From positions 1 to 20,749 of the forward strand of contig JAEZHQ010000144.1 of assembly GCA_023416455.1 (NCBI GenBank): a DNA stretch of 20,749 nucleotides, in the 5' to 3' direction. Of this stretch, positions 14,098 to 20,749 are shown in pieces. How positions within the stretch are numbered: position 1 is the stretch's first letter; the number at the start of each line of letters is the position of its first letter. The notes beneath the pieces were generated by a model. It was given only the letters and a program-made list of their open reading frames with translations. It was not told where the DNA came from and did no database searches. Made by a program: the position numbers and the translations under genes. The stretch comes from Pseudomonadota bacterium (GTDB lineage: Bacteria; Pseudomonadota; Alphaproteobacteria; Azospirillales; Azospirillaceae).

Positions 14098-15213
14098 ATG
14101 ATACATCAGTCGATCGCCAAGCGTCTTTTGGGCGGACTCCAGGGCGCGCGCGCCCGGGCGAAGCCTCTGCTCGGCCGGGTCGCCCTGGCCGCCGCCGGCG
14201 CCGTGGCGTTGTCGGCACCGGTGCTGGCCGCCGACGCGCCGATCCGCTGGCGCATGGCGATGGGGTTCCCCACCACCGTGCCCGGCTTCGGCGAGCAGCC
14301 GAGGAGCTTCATCGACGCCGTCGAGCGCTCCAGCGGCGGGACCATCGAGATCAAGCTGTTCGAGCCCGACAAGCTGGTTCCGGCCTTCGGTATCTTCGAC
14401 GCCGTGAAGGAGAACAAGATTCCGGCCGGCTTCACGACCATGCTCTACGACCAGGGGAAGATTCCGGCCGCCCCCCTGTTCGCATCGGTTCCCTTCGGCC
14501 TGGATCCCATCGAGTATTTCACCTGGGTGTTCGAGGGCGGCGGGTTCCAGCTCGCCCGTGAGATCTACGGAAAGCACGGCATCGTCGCGACCCCCTGCGG
14601 GCTGACCGGCGCCGAGACGGCGGGCTGGTACCGCAAGGAGATCAACTCCGTCGACGACATCAAGGGCCTGCGGCTGCGCTACGCCGGCGTCGGCGGCAAG
14701 GTCATGCAGAAGCTCGGCGCGTCGATCACCGTGCTGCCCGGCGGCGAGGTCTACCAGGCGCTGGAGCGCGGCACCATCGACGGCGCCGAGTTCTCCCAGC
14801 CGTCGGTCGACCTGGCGCTGGGCTTCAACCGGATCGCCAAGACCAACTACCTGCCGGGCTGGCACCAGACCACGAGCGCCTTCCATCTCCTCGTCAACGC
14901 GGGCGTCTGGAACAAGCTGAGCGAAACCCAGCGCGGGCTCATCGAAACCGCCTGCACGGCGTCGCTCGTCCGTGGCCTCGCCGCGAGCGAGATCCTTCAG
15001 GCGAACGCCCTGGCCAAGTACAAGGAGCTGGGAGTCAGCGCCAATGCCATCCCGGACAATGTCCTTAAAGCACTGAAGACGGCCACCGATCAGGTGATGG
15101 AAGAAGAGTCCGCCGCCGATGCGGATTTCAAGAAGGTGTACGACAGCCAGCGCACCTTCATGCAGAACTACAAGGAATGGAAGGTGTTGGGATATCTTCC
15201 CAGGAACTTCTAA
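14098..15213 (+). CDS. dctP: TRAP transporter solute-binding protein (DctP family, TakP-like)
   Basis: Periplasmic solute receptor of 371 aa for a TRAP importer. The Sec signal peptide has a long basic n-region (residues 1-28), a hydrophobic VALAAAGAVALSAPVLA core and likely cleavage after Ala44 (VLA-AD). The mature part has the DctP signature GLRLRYAGVGGKVMQKLG, in which the conserved Arg normally binds the substrate carboxylate, then LPGGEVYQALERGTIDGAEF and YLPGWHQTTSAFHLLVN. These last stretches resemble the 2-keto-acid receptor TakP. GGGGAGG at 14090-14096 supports the ATG. The gene leads DctQ (35-bp gap) and DctM. A 2-keto or sugar-acid ligand is likely but inferred; the enzyme gene downstream of the transporter fits this. 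Confidence 0.93.
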   Translation: MIHQSIAKRLLGGLQGARARAKPLLGRVALAAAGAVALSAPVLAADAPIRWRMAMGFPTTVPGFGEQPRSFIDAVERSSGGTIEIKLFEPDKLVPAFGIFDAVKENKIPAGFTTMLYDQGKIPAAPLFASVPFGLDPIEYFTWVFEGGGFQLAREIYGKHGIVATPCGLTGAETAGWYRKEINSVDDIKGLRLRYAGVGGKVMQKLGASITVLPGGEVYQALERGTIDGAEFSQPSVDLALGFNRIAKTNYLPGWHQTTSAFHLLVNAGVWNKLSETQRGLIETACTASLVRGLAASEILQANALAKYKELGVSANAIPDNVLKALKTATDQVMEEESAADADFKKVYDSQRTFMQNYKEWKVLGYLPRNF

Positions 15214-15248
15214 GGCAACCAAAATAACACAAAGAGGGGAGGGCGGCC

Positions 15249-15896
15249 ATGGCACAGATGGGGCAGGCTTCGACTTCACCGCAGTCTTCAATTGATCCGC
15301 GTGGTGGCATCGTCGCATCCGGGCATGCCGGGCCTCCGTCGCATGGCCATGCGCCGGGCGCCGCACCAAACTCCACGAACCCGGGCGTCATCGGCGCCCG
15401 GGTGGTTTCCGCCGTGACGGACATCGTGTCGTGGGGATGGATGCTTCTCGTCCTCACCATCGTGGTGAACGTTGCGCTTCGCTATCTCTTCTCTTCCGGG
15501 CGCGTCGAGCTGGAAGAGTTGCAGTGGCACCTCTACGCCGTGGGTTTCATTTTCGGCCTCAGCTTTGCGGTGCAGACCGATTCCAACGTGCGGGTCGACA
15601 TCCTGAGCCAGCGCTTCTCGGAGCGGACGAGGGCGATCATCGAGATCGCCGGCTATCTCGTCTTCGTCGTCCCGTTCGTGGTGCTGGTCATCTACTTCTC
15701 GCTCCCCTTCATCAGGGACTCCTTCGAGGTGGGCGAGGGGTCGCCCTCTCCCGGTGGGCTGCCCTATCGCTGGGTCCTGAAGGCCATGCTGCCGGCGGCC
15801 TTCTGCCTGCTGCTGCTGTCCGTCATCGGGCGCTTGCTGGTCTGCCTGGAGAATGTCCGGTCGTTGCGCCGTGCCGAGGGGGGAATGAATGTCTGA
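15249..15896 (+). CDS. dctQ: TRAP transporter small permease (DctQ)
   Basis: Small membrane subunit of 215 aa with four predicted transmembrane helices: around VSWGWMLLVLTIVVNVALRY, LYAVGFIFGLSFAVQ, IIEIAGYLVFVVPFVVLVIY, and AMLPAAFCLLLLSVIG. The second helix is followed by QTDSNVRVDIL, a typical DctQ segment. The first ~45 residues are a Gly/Pro/Ser/His-rich cytoplasmic extension that is longer than usual for the family. GAGGGGAGGG at 15234-15243 supports ATG 15249. The end overlaps the large permease by 8 bases (ATGTCTGA). Confidence 0.92.
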   Translation: MAQMGQASTSPQSSIDPRGGIVASGHAGPPSHGHAPGAAPNSTNPGVIGARVVSAVTDIVSWGWMLLVLTIVVNVALRYLFSSGRVELEELQWHLYAVGFIFGLSFAVQTDSNVRVDILSQRFSERTRAIIEIAGYLVFVVPFVVLVIYFSLPFIRDSFEVGEGSPSPGGLPYRWVLKAMLPAAFCLLLLSVIGRLLVCLENVRSLRRAEGGMNV

Positions 15897-17244
15897 GAAC
15901 GAGATATTTGTCCTGTTGATGTTCCTGTCCTTCATCGGACTCCTGTTCACCGGCTTCCCGATCGCCTGGATCCTGTCAGGGGTGTCGGTCGTGTTCGCGG
16001 TGATCGGCATCCTGTGCGACACCTACCTGGGAACCTTCATCGGCATCGACTGGAACTATCTGGCCCTGATGGTCGACCGCATATGGGCGCTCATGACCAA
16101 CTGGGTCCTGGTCTCGCTGCCCATGTTCATTCTCATGGGGCTCATGCTGGAGCGGTCGGGCATCGCCGAGCAGCTGCTCGAAAATCTGGCGGCGCTGTTC
16201 GGGCGGCTCAACGGCGGCTACGCCATAACCGTCACGGTGATCGGCATCCTGCTGGCGGCGTCGACCGGAATCGTCGGGGCGTCCGTCGCCCTGCTGACCA
16301 TGCTCTCCCTTCCGGTGATGCTGCGGCACCGCTACAAGGTTGAACTGGCCACCGGAACCATCTGCGCGGTTGGCACGCTGGGCATCCTGATTCCGCCGAG
16401 CATCATGCTGGTCGTCATGGCGGACCAGATGTCGCTGTCGGTGGGGGACCTGTTCATGGGAGCCCTCATCCCGGGCCTGATGCTCGGCGGCATCTACATC
16501 GTCTATCTCGTGATCACGGCCATCGTCTCCCCCGACTCCGCCCCGGCCCCGGCCGACGCCAAGAGCCTGACCTGGCCGCTGGTCGGGCGCGCGCTGGCCT
16601 CGATGGCCATGCCCATGCTCCTGATCCTGATGGTGCTGGGATCGATCTTCCTCGGGGTTGCCACCCCGACGGAATCGTCGGGCCTCGGCGTCGTCGGCGC
16701 GACCCTGCTGGCGCTCTGGAACCGCCGCCTCGACTGGCGGCAGCTCAAGGGAATCCTGGTCGACACCACGCGCACCGTCGGCTTCATCTTCTCGGTCCTG
16801 GTCGGAGCCACGGCCTTCTCCCTGGTTCTCCGCGGCATCGGCGGCGACGAGGTCATCGATTCCGGCCTGCACGCGCTGTCACTCGGGCCGGAGGGCACCG
16901 TGCTCTTCATCATGGGGGTGGTGTTCCTGCTGGGCTTCTTCCTGGACTGGATGGAGATCACCCTGATCGTGCTGCCCCTGGTCGCCCCCGTGATGGCCGG
17001 GTTCAACATCGATCTGGTCTGGTTCACCGTGCTGATGGCGATCTGCCTGCAAACCTCCTTCCTGACGCCGCCCGTGGGGTTCTCGCTGTTCTACCTGAAG
17101 GGCGCCGCACCCTCGTGGGTGACCACCATCCAGCTCTACCGCGGGGTGGCTCCCTTCATCCTGCTGCAATTGGTGGGGCTTGCGCTCGTCTTCTACTGGC
17201 CGTCGCTGGTGACCTGGTTGCCGGCCGTCGCCTACGGACCCTGA
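15889..17244 (+). CDS. dctM: TRAP transporter large permease (DctM)
   Basis: Large integral-membrane subunit, 451 aa and about 12 hydrophobic segments, the sodium-coupled elevator part of the TRAP importer. Family sequences include FTGFPIAWILSGVSVVFAVIG near the N-terminus, ASTGIVGASVALLTMLSLPVM, and GTLGILIPPSIMLVVMADQMSLSVGDLF-type helices (GILIPPSI core), with the matching LTPPVGFSLFYLKG repeat in the second half. ATG 15889 overlaps the DctQ stop. The length is 15-25 aa above the family mean because of an Ala/Pro loop (PDSAPAPADAKS) in the middle. FAH-family gene follows after 15 bp. Confidence 0.94.
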   Translation: MSENEIFVLLMFLSFIGLLFTGFPIAWILSGVSVVFAVIGILCDTYLGTFIGIDWNYLALMVDRIWALMTNWVLVSLPMFILMGLMLERSGIAEQLLENLAALFGRLNGGYAITVTVIGILLAASTGIVGASVALLTMLSLPVMLRHRYKVELATGTICAVGTLGILIPPSIMLVVMADQMSLSVGDLFMGALIPGLMLGGIYIVYLVITAIVSPDSAPAPADAKSLTWPLVGRALASMAMPMLLILMVLGSIFLGVATPTESSGLGVVGATLLALWNRRLDWRQLKGILVDTTRTVGFIFSVLVGATAFSLVLRGIGGDEVIDSGLHALSLGPEGTVLFIMGVVFLLGFFLDWMEITLIVLPLVAPVMAGFNIDLVWFTVLMAICLQTSFLTPPVGFSLFYLKGAAPSWVTTIQLYRGVAPFILLQLVGLALVFYWPSLVTWLPAVAYGP

Positions 17245-17259
17245 ACCCGGAGAGCAACG

Positions 17260-18444
17260 ATGTCCTTCGACCTTTCATCCTTCGATCCGCGCTCCGCCCT
17301 TCCGCAGGACCACCCGGCCGGAACGCTCGTCGGGCGCGTGTGGGTGCCGGGCGACGGCCCCTGCGTCGCGGTCCTCCGCGACGGCGTCCTGTTCGACGTC
17401 ACCGCCCAGGCGCCGACCATGTCGCAGCTGCTCAACCGTCCGGACCGGTGGGAGATCATCGGGGGCGCGCCGGAGGGCCGCAGGATCGGCGCCGTCGAGG
17501 AGGTGCTGGCCAACAGCCTCACCGCCGGCCGCGACGACTCCAAGCCCCATCTTCTGGCCCCTTGCGATCTACAGGCGATCCGCGGCTGCGGGGTCACCTT
17601 CATCCGCAGCATGCTGGAGCGGGTCATCGAGGAGCGCGCCGGCGGCGACGCGACGCAGGCGGAACGCCTGCGCGCCGGCATGGCGGAGGCCGTCGGCGCC
17701 GAGATCGCCCGCGTCAGGCCGGGATCGCCGGAGGCGGCCAGGCTCAAGGCCGAGCTGCAACGGCAGGGCCTGTGGTCGCAGTATCTGGAGGTGGCGATCG
17801 GCCCCGACGCCGAGCTGTTCACGAAGGCCCAACCGATGGCCGCCGTCGGCTTCGGCAGCGACCTGGGCATCCATCCCGACTCGACCTGGAACAACTCCGA
17901 GCCGGAAATCGTCCTGGTCGTGGACGCCGGGGGAAGCATCGTCGGGGCGACGCTGGGGAACGACGTCAACCTCCGCGATTTCGAGGGGCGCAGCGCCCTC
18001 CTGCTCGGCAAGTCGAAGGACAACAACGGATCCTGCGTCATCGGACCCTTCATCCGCCTGTTCGACGGGAGCTTCACGCTGGACGACCTGCGCAACGGCG
18101 AGATCAGCTACTCGGTGAGCGGAGCGGACGGGTTCACCTTGAGCGACCGCGGGTCGTTGGGCGACATGGCGCGTGATTTCGAGGAATTGGTGCAGCAGAC
18201 CACCAACAGGACGCGGCAGCACCCGGACGGGCTGATGCTGTTTACCGGAACCACCTTCGCGCCGACCATGGATCGCGGCGAGGCCGGTGCCGGCTTTACT
18301 CATCACCAAGACGACATCGTCGCCATCCATATGCCCAAGCTCGGAACATTGGTGAACCGGGTCGGTTCCAGCGACGCGATTGCGCCTTGGACGTTTGGCA
18401 TCGCCGCTCTGATGCAGTCGCTTTTCCGACGGGGGTTCGTATAG
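17260..18444 (+). CDS. FAH-superfamily enzyme, probable 2-keto-3-deoxy sugar acid dehydratase-like
   Basis: Fumarylacetoacetate-hydrolase superfamily enzyme, 394 aa, cytosolic. The Mg-binding set is visible: Glu214 and Glu216 in NNSEPEIVLVVD and Asp235 in GNDVNLRDFEGRSALLLGKS; the 19-residue spacing of the last two matches the Glu/Glu/Asp triad known in 2-keto-3-deoxyarabinonate dehydratase. The ~390-aa length and the ERVIEERAGGD and QGLWSQYLEVAIGPDAELFTKAQ regions recall XylX-type dehydratases of oxidative pentose routes, which give 2-ketoglutarate semialdehyde. The recall is from memory and not a search result. GGAGAG at 17249-17254 supports the ATG. It is co-transcribed with the TRAP genes (15-bp gap), implying the imported acid or a derivative is its substrate. 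No sugar dehydrogenase or semialdehyde dehydrogenase is nearby, so another 2-keto-acid hydrolase role is possible. Confidence 0.85.
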   Translation: MSFDLSSFDPRSALPQDHPAGTLVGRVWVPGDGPCVAVLRDGVLFDVTAQAPTMSQLLNRPDRWEIIGGAPEGRRIGAVEEVLANSLTAGRDDSKPHLLAPCDLQAIRGCGVTFIRSMLERVIEERAGGDATQAERLRAGMAEAVGAEIARVRPGSPEAARLKAELQRQGLWSQYLEVAIGPDAELFTKAQPMAAVGFGSDLGIHPDSTWNNSEPEIVLVVDAGGSIVGATLGNDVNLRDFEGRSALLLGKSKDNNGSCVIGPFIRLFDGSFTLDDLRNGEISYSVSGADGFTLSDRGSLGDMARDFEELVQQTTNRTRQHPDGLMLFTGTTFAPTMDRGEAGAGFTHHQDDIVAIHMPKLGTLVNRVGSSDAIAPWTFGIAALMQSLFRRGFV

Positions 18445-18473
18445 TGGAGCCGTGCCGTTCCGATACGCTTGCG

Positions 18474-18486
18474 AAGGATCATCCTT
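18474..18486. promoter_or_regulatory. Short palindrome over the LysR gene's ribosome binding site
   Basis: AAGGAT-C-ATCCTT is a perfect 6-bp inverted repeat around one base. It includes the only plausible Shine-Dalgarno (AAGGA at 18474-18478), 12 bases before ATG 18491. It might be an operator for autorepression; the short loop rules out a stable RNA hairpin without losing base pairs. Confidence 0.3.
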
Positions 18487-18490
18487 TTCG

Positions 18491-19498
18491 ATGGATATTC
18501 GTCAGATACAATGCTTCCTCTGCCTCTACGAAGAGGGAAGCGTCACTCGGGCGGCGGCCCAGCTCGGCATCGTGCAGCCGGCGCTGAGCATGCAGATCGG
18601 CAGGCTGGAGAAGGAGTTCAACGTCAAGCTGTTCGAGCGCAGCTCCCGGGGCGTGGTGCCGACCGCGGAAGGCAGCAACTTCTACGCCATGCTGCTGCCG
18701 ATCATGCGCGACATCGAGAATGTCCGCCACAGCATGCTGGACGTCAGCGGCCGGGCCTCCGGCCGGGTGCTGATCGGGGTCATTCCCTCCCTCACCAGCA
18801 GCATCATGCCGGGCCTGCTCCGGGACTACTGCGTCAAGCATCCGGACGTTGCCATCCAGATGGCGGAATCCTACAGCGCCACGCTGGTCGATCAGGTCGA
18901 GAGCGGTTCTCTGGATGTTGCGCTGACCAACCATCCCGGGCGTGCCACCGGCCTCGTGGTCACCGAGCTGGTCAGCGAGGAGATGGTGCTGGTGACCAGC
19001 CGGACGGCCGGGCTGGTGCCGCCCGGGCCGGTGGAGCTTCGCCAGATCGTCCGGCTGAACCTGGTGCTCCCCACCGGGCGGCAGGGAATCCGCGGGCTGA
19101 TCGACCGGAATCTCGCCCGGCTCGGCCTTGCGGTGAAGCCGCGCCTCGAACTGGACGCCCTGGTTCCCACCGTCGAGCTGGTGCGGAGCGGCGACTGGGC
19201 GACCATCCTGCCGCTGATCGCCGTGTACAACCAGGCCGACGAGAAGGGCCTCCAGCTCAACCCGCTGTCGGGACCGGGCATGCGCCGCGAGCTGGTGGCG
19301 GTCCATCACCCGAGGCGTCCGCTCACCCTGGCCGCCAAGTCGCTGTGCGACAGCGTCGTGCAGGAGCTTCGGCGGGTGATCGAGGAAGCCGAAGGAACGC
19401 TCCGCCTCGCCGATCCGGCGCAGCCGGCGGCAAGGAAGGCGCGCGGCCGCCGCTCCGCCGCGGGGTCGATGAAGCCGGCGGACAACGGGCCGCGGTGA
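18491..19498 (+). CDS. LysR-family transcriptional regulator (Nac/CynR-like)
   Basis: LysR-type regulator, 335 aa from ATG 18491. The HTH is at residues 1-60 (MDIRQIQCFLCLYEEGSVTRAA, then LGIVQPALSMQIGRLEKEF and LFERSSRGVVPTAEG), followed by an effector domain opening with GRVLIGVIPSLTSSIMPGLL. This resembles Nac/CynR-type regulators. A basic, Ala-rich tail of about 40 residues (ending after KARGRRSAAG) extends beyond the family's ~300 aa. A GTG at 18452 in frame would add 13 residues but has a poor ribosome binding site. It follows the FAH gene by 46 bp in the same direction, so it may be transcribed with the TRAP operon it probably controls. It is also 420 bp upstream of the ThDP genes, which are an alternative target. 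Confidence 0.92.
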   Translation: MDIRQIQCFLCLYEEGSVTRAAAQLGIVQPALSMQIGRLEKEFNVKLFERSSRGVVPTAEGSNFYAMLLPIMRDIENVRHSMLDVSGRASGRVLIGVIPSLTSSIMPGLLRDYCVKHPDVAIQMAESYSATLVDQVESGSLDVALTNHPGRATGLVVTELVSEEMVLVTSRTAGLVPPGPVELRQIVRLNLVLPTGRQGIRGLIDRNLARLGLAVKPRLELDALVPTVELVRSGDWATILPLIAVYNQADEKGLQLNPLSGPGMRRELVAVHHPRRPLTLAAKSLCDSVVQELRRVIEEAEGTLRLADPAQPAARKARGRRSAAGSMKPADNGPR

Positions 19499-19593
19499 CC
19501 GGACGCGGCTTGCGCGGGGTCCGGAGCGCCGCTTCCAGCGGCTGAGGCCGCTTGCCCTTGGCAGGCGGCGGCGCCCGTCCTCGGCCATGATGC

Positions 19594-19632
19594 CATGAAT
19601 GATGATGAACGCATGTCTCATCATCATTCATG
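19594..19632. repeat. Perfect 15-bp inverted repeat with ATG-triplet arms
   Basis: CATGAATGATGATGA (19594-19608) and TCATCATCATTCATG (19618-19632) are exact reverse complements separated by 9 bases (ACGCATGTC). The arms are AT-rich in a GC-rich setting and have no T-run after them, so a standard terminator is unlikely. It may be a binding site for a dimeric protein, or a recombination or cruciform element; it is 96 bp after the LysR stop. Confidence 0.75.
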
Positions 19633-19649
19633 ATTGGGAGAGAAACCCC

Positions 19650-19707
19650 CGCCGGCCGGCGTTTCCCGCCCTTGCCCCGACCCTCCTCCGCGACGCGGAG
19701 GCGGGAA
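19650..19707. repeat. REP-like nested inverted repeats
   Basis: A 12-bp palindrome CGCCGGCCGGCG (19650-19661) is followed by outer arms TTCCCGCC (19663-19670) and GGCGGGAA (19700-19707) around an inner hairpin CCTCCGC-GAC-GCGGAGG (19685-19701). Related CCCG/CGGG segments continue to about 19760. The form resembles the dispersed intergenic palindromes of high-GC alphaproteobacteria; copy number cannot be judged from this window. Confidence 0.5.
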
Positions 19708-19792
19708 GGAACCTTCTTGTTTCCCGTTCCCGGCCTCGCCGGGGAGGGCTTGGGATGAGGCGATGGGCATCCGCCCGTTGCCATCAGTAAGC

Positions 19793-19821
19793 TTGATAAA
19801 GAACGTGTGTGTAAGTAGGAT
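19793..19821 (+). promoter_or_regulatory. Sigma-70-like promoter for the ThDP enzyme genes
   Basis: TTGATA (19793-19798, 5 of 6) and TAGGAT (19816-19821, 4 of 6) are 17 bp apart in a local AT-rich patch. The predicted start is near 19828, leaving a leader of about 90 bases before ATG 19919. Confidence 0.55.
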
Positions 19822-19833
19822 ATCGGTATATGG

Positions 19834-19889
19834 CGAGCGATGCCGCTGACGATCGCTCGGGCCCGCCTCTTCACGAGCCGAACGCTCGT
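19834..19889 (+). promoter_or_regulatory. Structured leader with four mutually pairable arms
   Basis: CGAGCGAT (19834-19841) pairs with ATCGCTCG (19852-19859), and ACGAGC (19873-19878) pairs with GCTCGT (19884-19889). All share the CGAGC/GCTCG core, so arm 2 can also pair with arm 3 (GCTCG with CGAGC), or arm 1 with arm 4. This 1-2-3-4 layout between promoter and start codon looks like an attenuator or switch. It lacks the CUGAGA core of a TPP riboswitch. Confidence 0.4.
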
Positions 19890-19918
19890 ATCTCCGTGAG
19901 CAACAAGGGAGCCCTTCC

Positions 19919-20479
19919 ATGCAATTGACGATCAGCCCGGAGGCGGCGCCGCCACCGGCGCCAGAATGGCCTCAGCAGATCCATTCGGTTCTGAAGCATC
20001 ACAAAATTGAACAGGTCGCCTACGTTCCCGACGCCGGGCATTCGCATCTGATCCGGCAGTGTCACGACGACAACGCCATGCGCACCGTCTCGCTGACGAC
20101 GGAGGAGGAGGGGATCGCGCAGCTGGCCGGGGCGTGGCTCGGCGGCCAGCGCGGCGTTCTTCTGATGCAGAGCAGCGGTGTTGGGAACTGCATCAACATG
20201 CTGTCCCTGGTCCGGGCCTGCCGCTTTCCGTTCGTGGCGCTGGTGACCATGCGCGGCGAATGGGCCGAATTCAACCCCTGGCAGGTGCCCATGGGCCAGA
20301 CGACCGAGGCCAGCCTCAATCTCGCCGGGGTCATCACCTACCGGGTCGACGAGCCGGATGACGTGCTCGAGACCATCGACGCCGCGGTCGGCTTCGCCTT
20401 CGACAGCGAGACCGCGGTCGCCGTGCTGCTCTCGCAGCGCCTCATCGGCCGGAAAAGGTGGGTGAACAACAATGGCTGA
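19919..20479 (+). CDS. ThDP-dependent decarboxylase, alpha (Pyr-domain) subunit, sulfopyruvate/phosphonopyruvate decarboxylase-like
   Basis: Protein of 186 aa holding only the N-terminal pyrimidine-binding domain of a thiamine-diphosphate enzyme. The catalytic Glu motif is TTEEEGIAQLAGAWLGG, with Glu63 in the position that activates the cofactor, followed by the standard GVLLMQSSGVGNCINML strand-turn-helix and the FPFVALVTMRGE segment. This split arrangement with a separate PP-domain subunit is seen in ComDE-type sulfopyruvate decarboxylases and relatives of phosphonopyruvate decarboxylase. AAGGGAG at 19905-19911 supports the ATG. A Pro/Ala-rich stretch (residues 7-16) precedes the domain. 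It overlaps the second subunit by 8 bases, so the two are probably made in equal amounts. It would decarboxylate a 2-keto acid; the identity of the acid is not readable. Confidence 0.85.
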   Translation: MQLTISPEAAPPPAPEWPQQIHSVLKHHKIEQVAYVPDAGHSHLIRQCHDDNAMRTVSLTTEEEGIAQLAGAWLGGQRGVLLMQSSGVGNCINMLSLVRACRFPFVALVTMRGEWAEFNPWQVPMGQTTEASLNLAGVITYRVDEPDDVLETIDAAVGFAFDSETAVAVLLSQRLIGRKRWVNNNG

Positions 20480-20749
20480 GAATCCGACGCTTCTTGACCG
20501 GCGCTGGGTGGTCAAGACCCTCCTGGCCGACCGCCGGGACCTGCTGGTGGTGTCGGGGCTCGGGGCGCCGACCTACGACTGCGCCGCGGTCGGCGACCAC
20601 CCCAACAACTTCTACCTGTGGGGCGCCATGGGCGGAGCGGCGATGGTCGGCCTCGGGCTGGCCCTGGCGCAGCCGTCCCGCCCGGTCGCGGTCATCACCG
20701 GCGACGGCGAGCAGCTGATGGGGCTGGGGGCGCTGGCCACCATCGCGGC
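20472..20749 (+). CDS. ThDP-dependent decarboxylase, beta (PP-domain) subunit, truncated by window edge
   Basis: Partial gene, 92 codons visible. The sequence begins MAENPTLLDRRWVVKTLLAD and continues into LVVSGLGAPTYDCAAV and NNFYLWGAMGGAAMVGLGLALA, the loop typical of the PP-domain of sulfopyruvate/phosphonopyruvate decarboxylases. The diphosphate- and Mg-binding motif GDGEQLMGLGALATIA starts at Gly77 (Asp78). It would supply the cofactor's diphosphate site to the alpha subunit. The start overlaps the alpha stop by 8 bases. The rest of the protein, roughly another 90-100 residues by family size, lies outside the window. Confidence 0.88.
   Translation, partial: MAENPTLLDRRWVVKTLLADRRDLLVVSGLGAPTYDCAAVGDHPNNFYLWGAMGGAAMVGLGLALAQPSRPVAVITGDGEQLMGLGALATIA

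Larger units (their letters stand above)
19499..19918. other. 420-bp intergenic region rich in inverted repeats
   Basis: No protein gene is supported. From left to right it contains a perfect 15-bp inverted repeat, a palindromic GC-rich stretch with nested repeats, a promoter, and a leader with several stems. Short frames crossing it have repeat-derived, low-complexity translations. Confidence 0.65.

Noticed and set aside
19828..19918. TPP riboswitch before the ThDP enzyme genes
   Set aside because: The conserved CUGAGA and the second THI-box segment are missing, and the enzyme consumes rather than makes the cofactor.

Overview
The window is about 20.7 kb of very GC-rich DNA with densely packed, largely co-directional genes. 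Its codon use, LysR-controlled catabolic operons, LivHMGF and TRAP importers and one CCA-encoding tRNA-Val suggest an alphaproteobacterium of the Azospirillum/Rhodospirillales type. The genus is inference from style; no rRNA or other marker gene is present.

Region 1 (1-10166) is a catabolic and uptake block. An epoxide hydrolase, an AMP-forming acyl-CoA ligase and an alpha-methylacyl-CoA racemase run left to right with tiny gaps or overlaps. A convergent LysR regulator follows. Divergent from it is a second operon with overlapping or abutting genes, livH-livM-livG-livF, then a zinc-free MDR oxidoreductase and a crotonase. A good LysR box (dyad with T-N11-A) sits between the regulator and livH. 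Together the genes could import a carboxylic acid, make its CoA thioester, set the stereochemistry of a 2-methyl branch and start beta-oxidation; the epoxide hydrolase suggests an epoxidised, perhaps terpenoid or alicyclic, substrate. No periplasmic LivK-type binding protein is present in the window.

Region 2 (10167-12245) holds a convergent N-formylglutamate amidohydrolase-family gene, tRNA-Val(GAC) with a strong downstream hairpin, and about 850 bp without a convincing protein gene. That stretch contains a tandem repeat, two dyads and a near-consensus promoter for the next gene.

Region 3 (12246-19498) holds a D-aminoacylase-like amidohydrolase, a strong intergenic hairpin, a complete DctP-DctQ-DctM TRAP transporter, an FAH-superfamily enzyme resembling 2-keto-3-deoxy-sugar-acid dehydratases, and a LysR regulator. 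This looks like uptake and breakdown of an organic or sugar acid.

Region 4 (19499-20749) starts with a 420-bp intergenic region containing a perfect 15-bp inverted repeat, a REP-like nested repeat, a promoter and a leader with four mutually pairable arms. It leads into a split thiamine-diphosphate enzyme of the sulfopyruvate/phosphonopyruvate decarboxylase type; the second subunit runs off the right edge.

Nothing here is clearly a new defence or mobile system. The most unusual points are the four-arm leader of the ThDP genes, the atypical metal site of the amidohydrolase, and the branched-acid gene cluster whose importer lacks a local binding protein.
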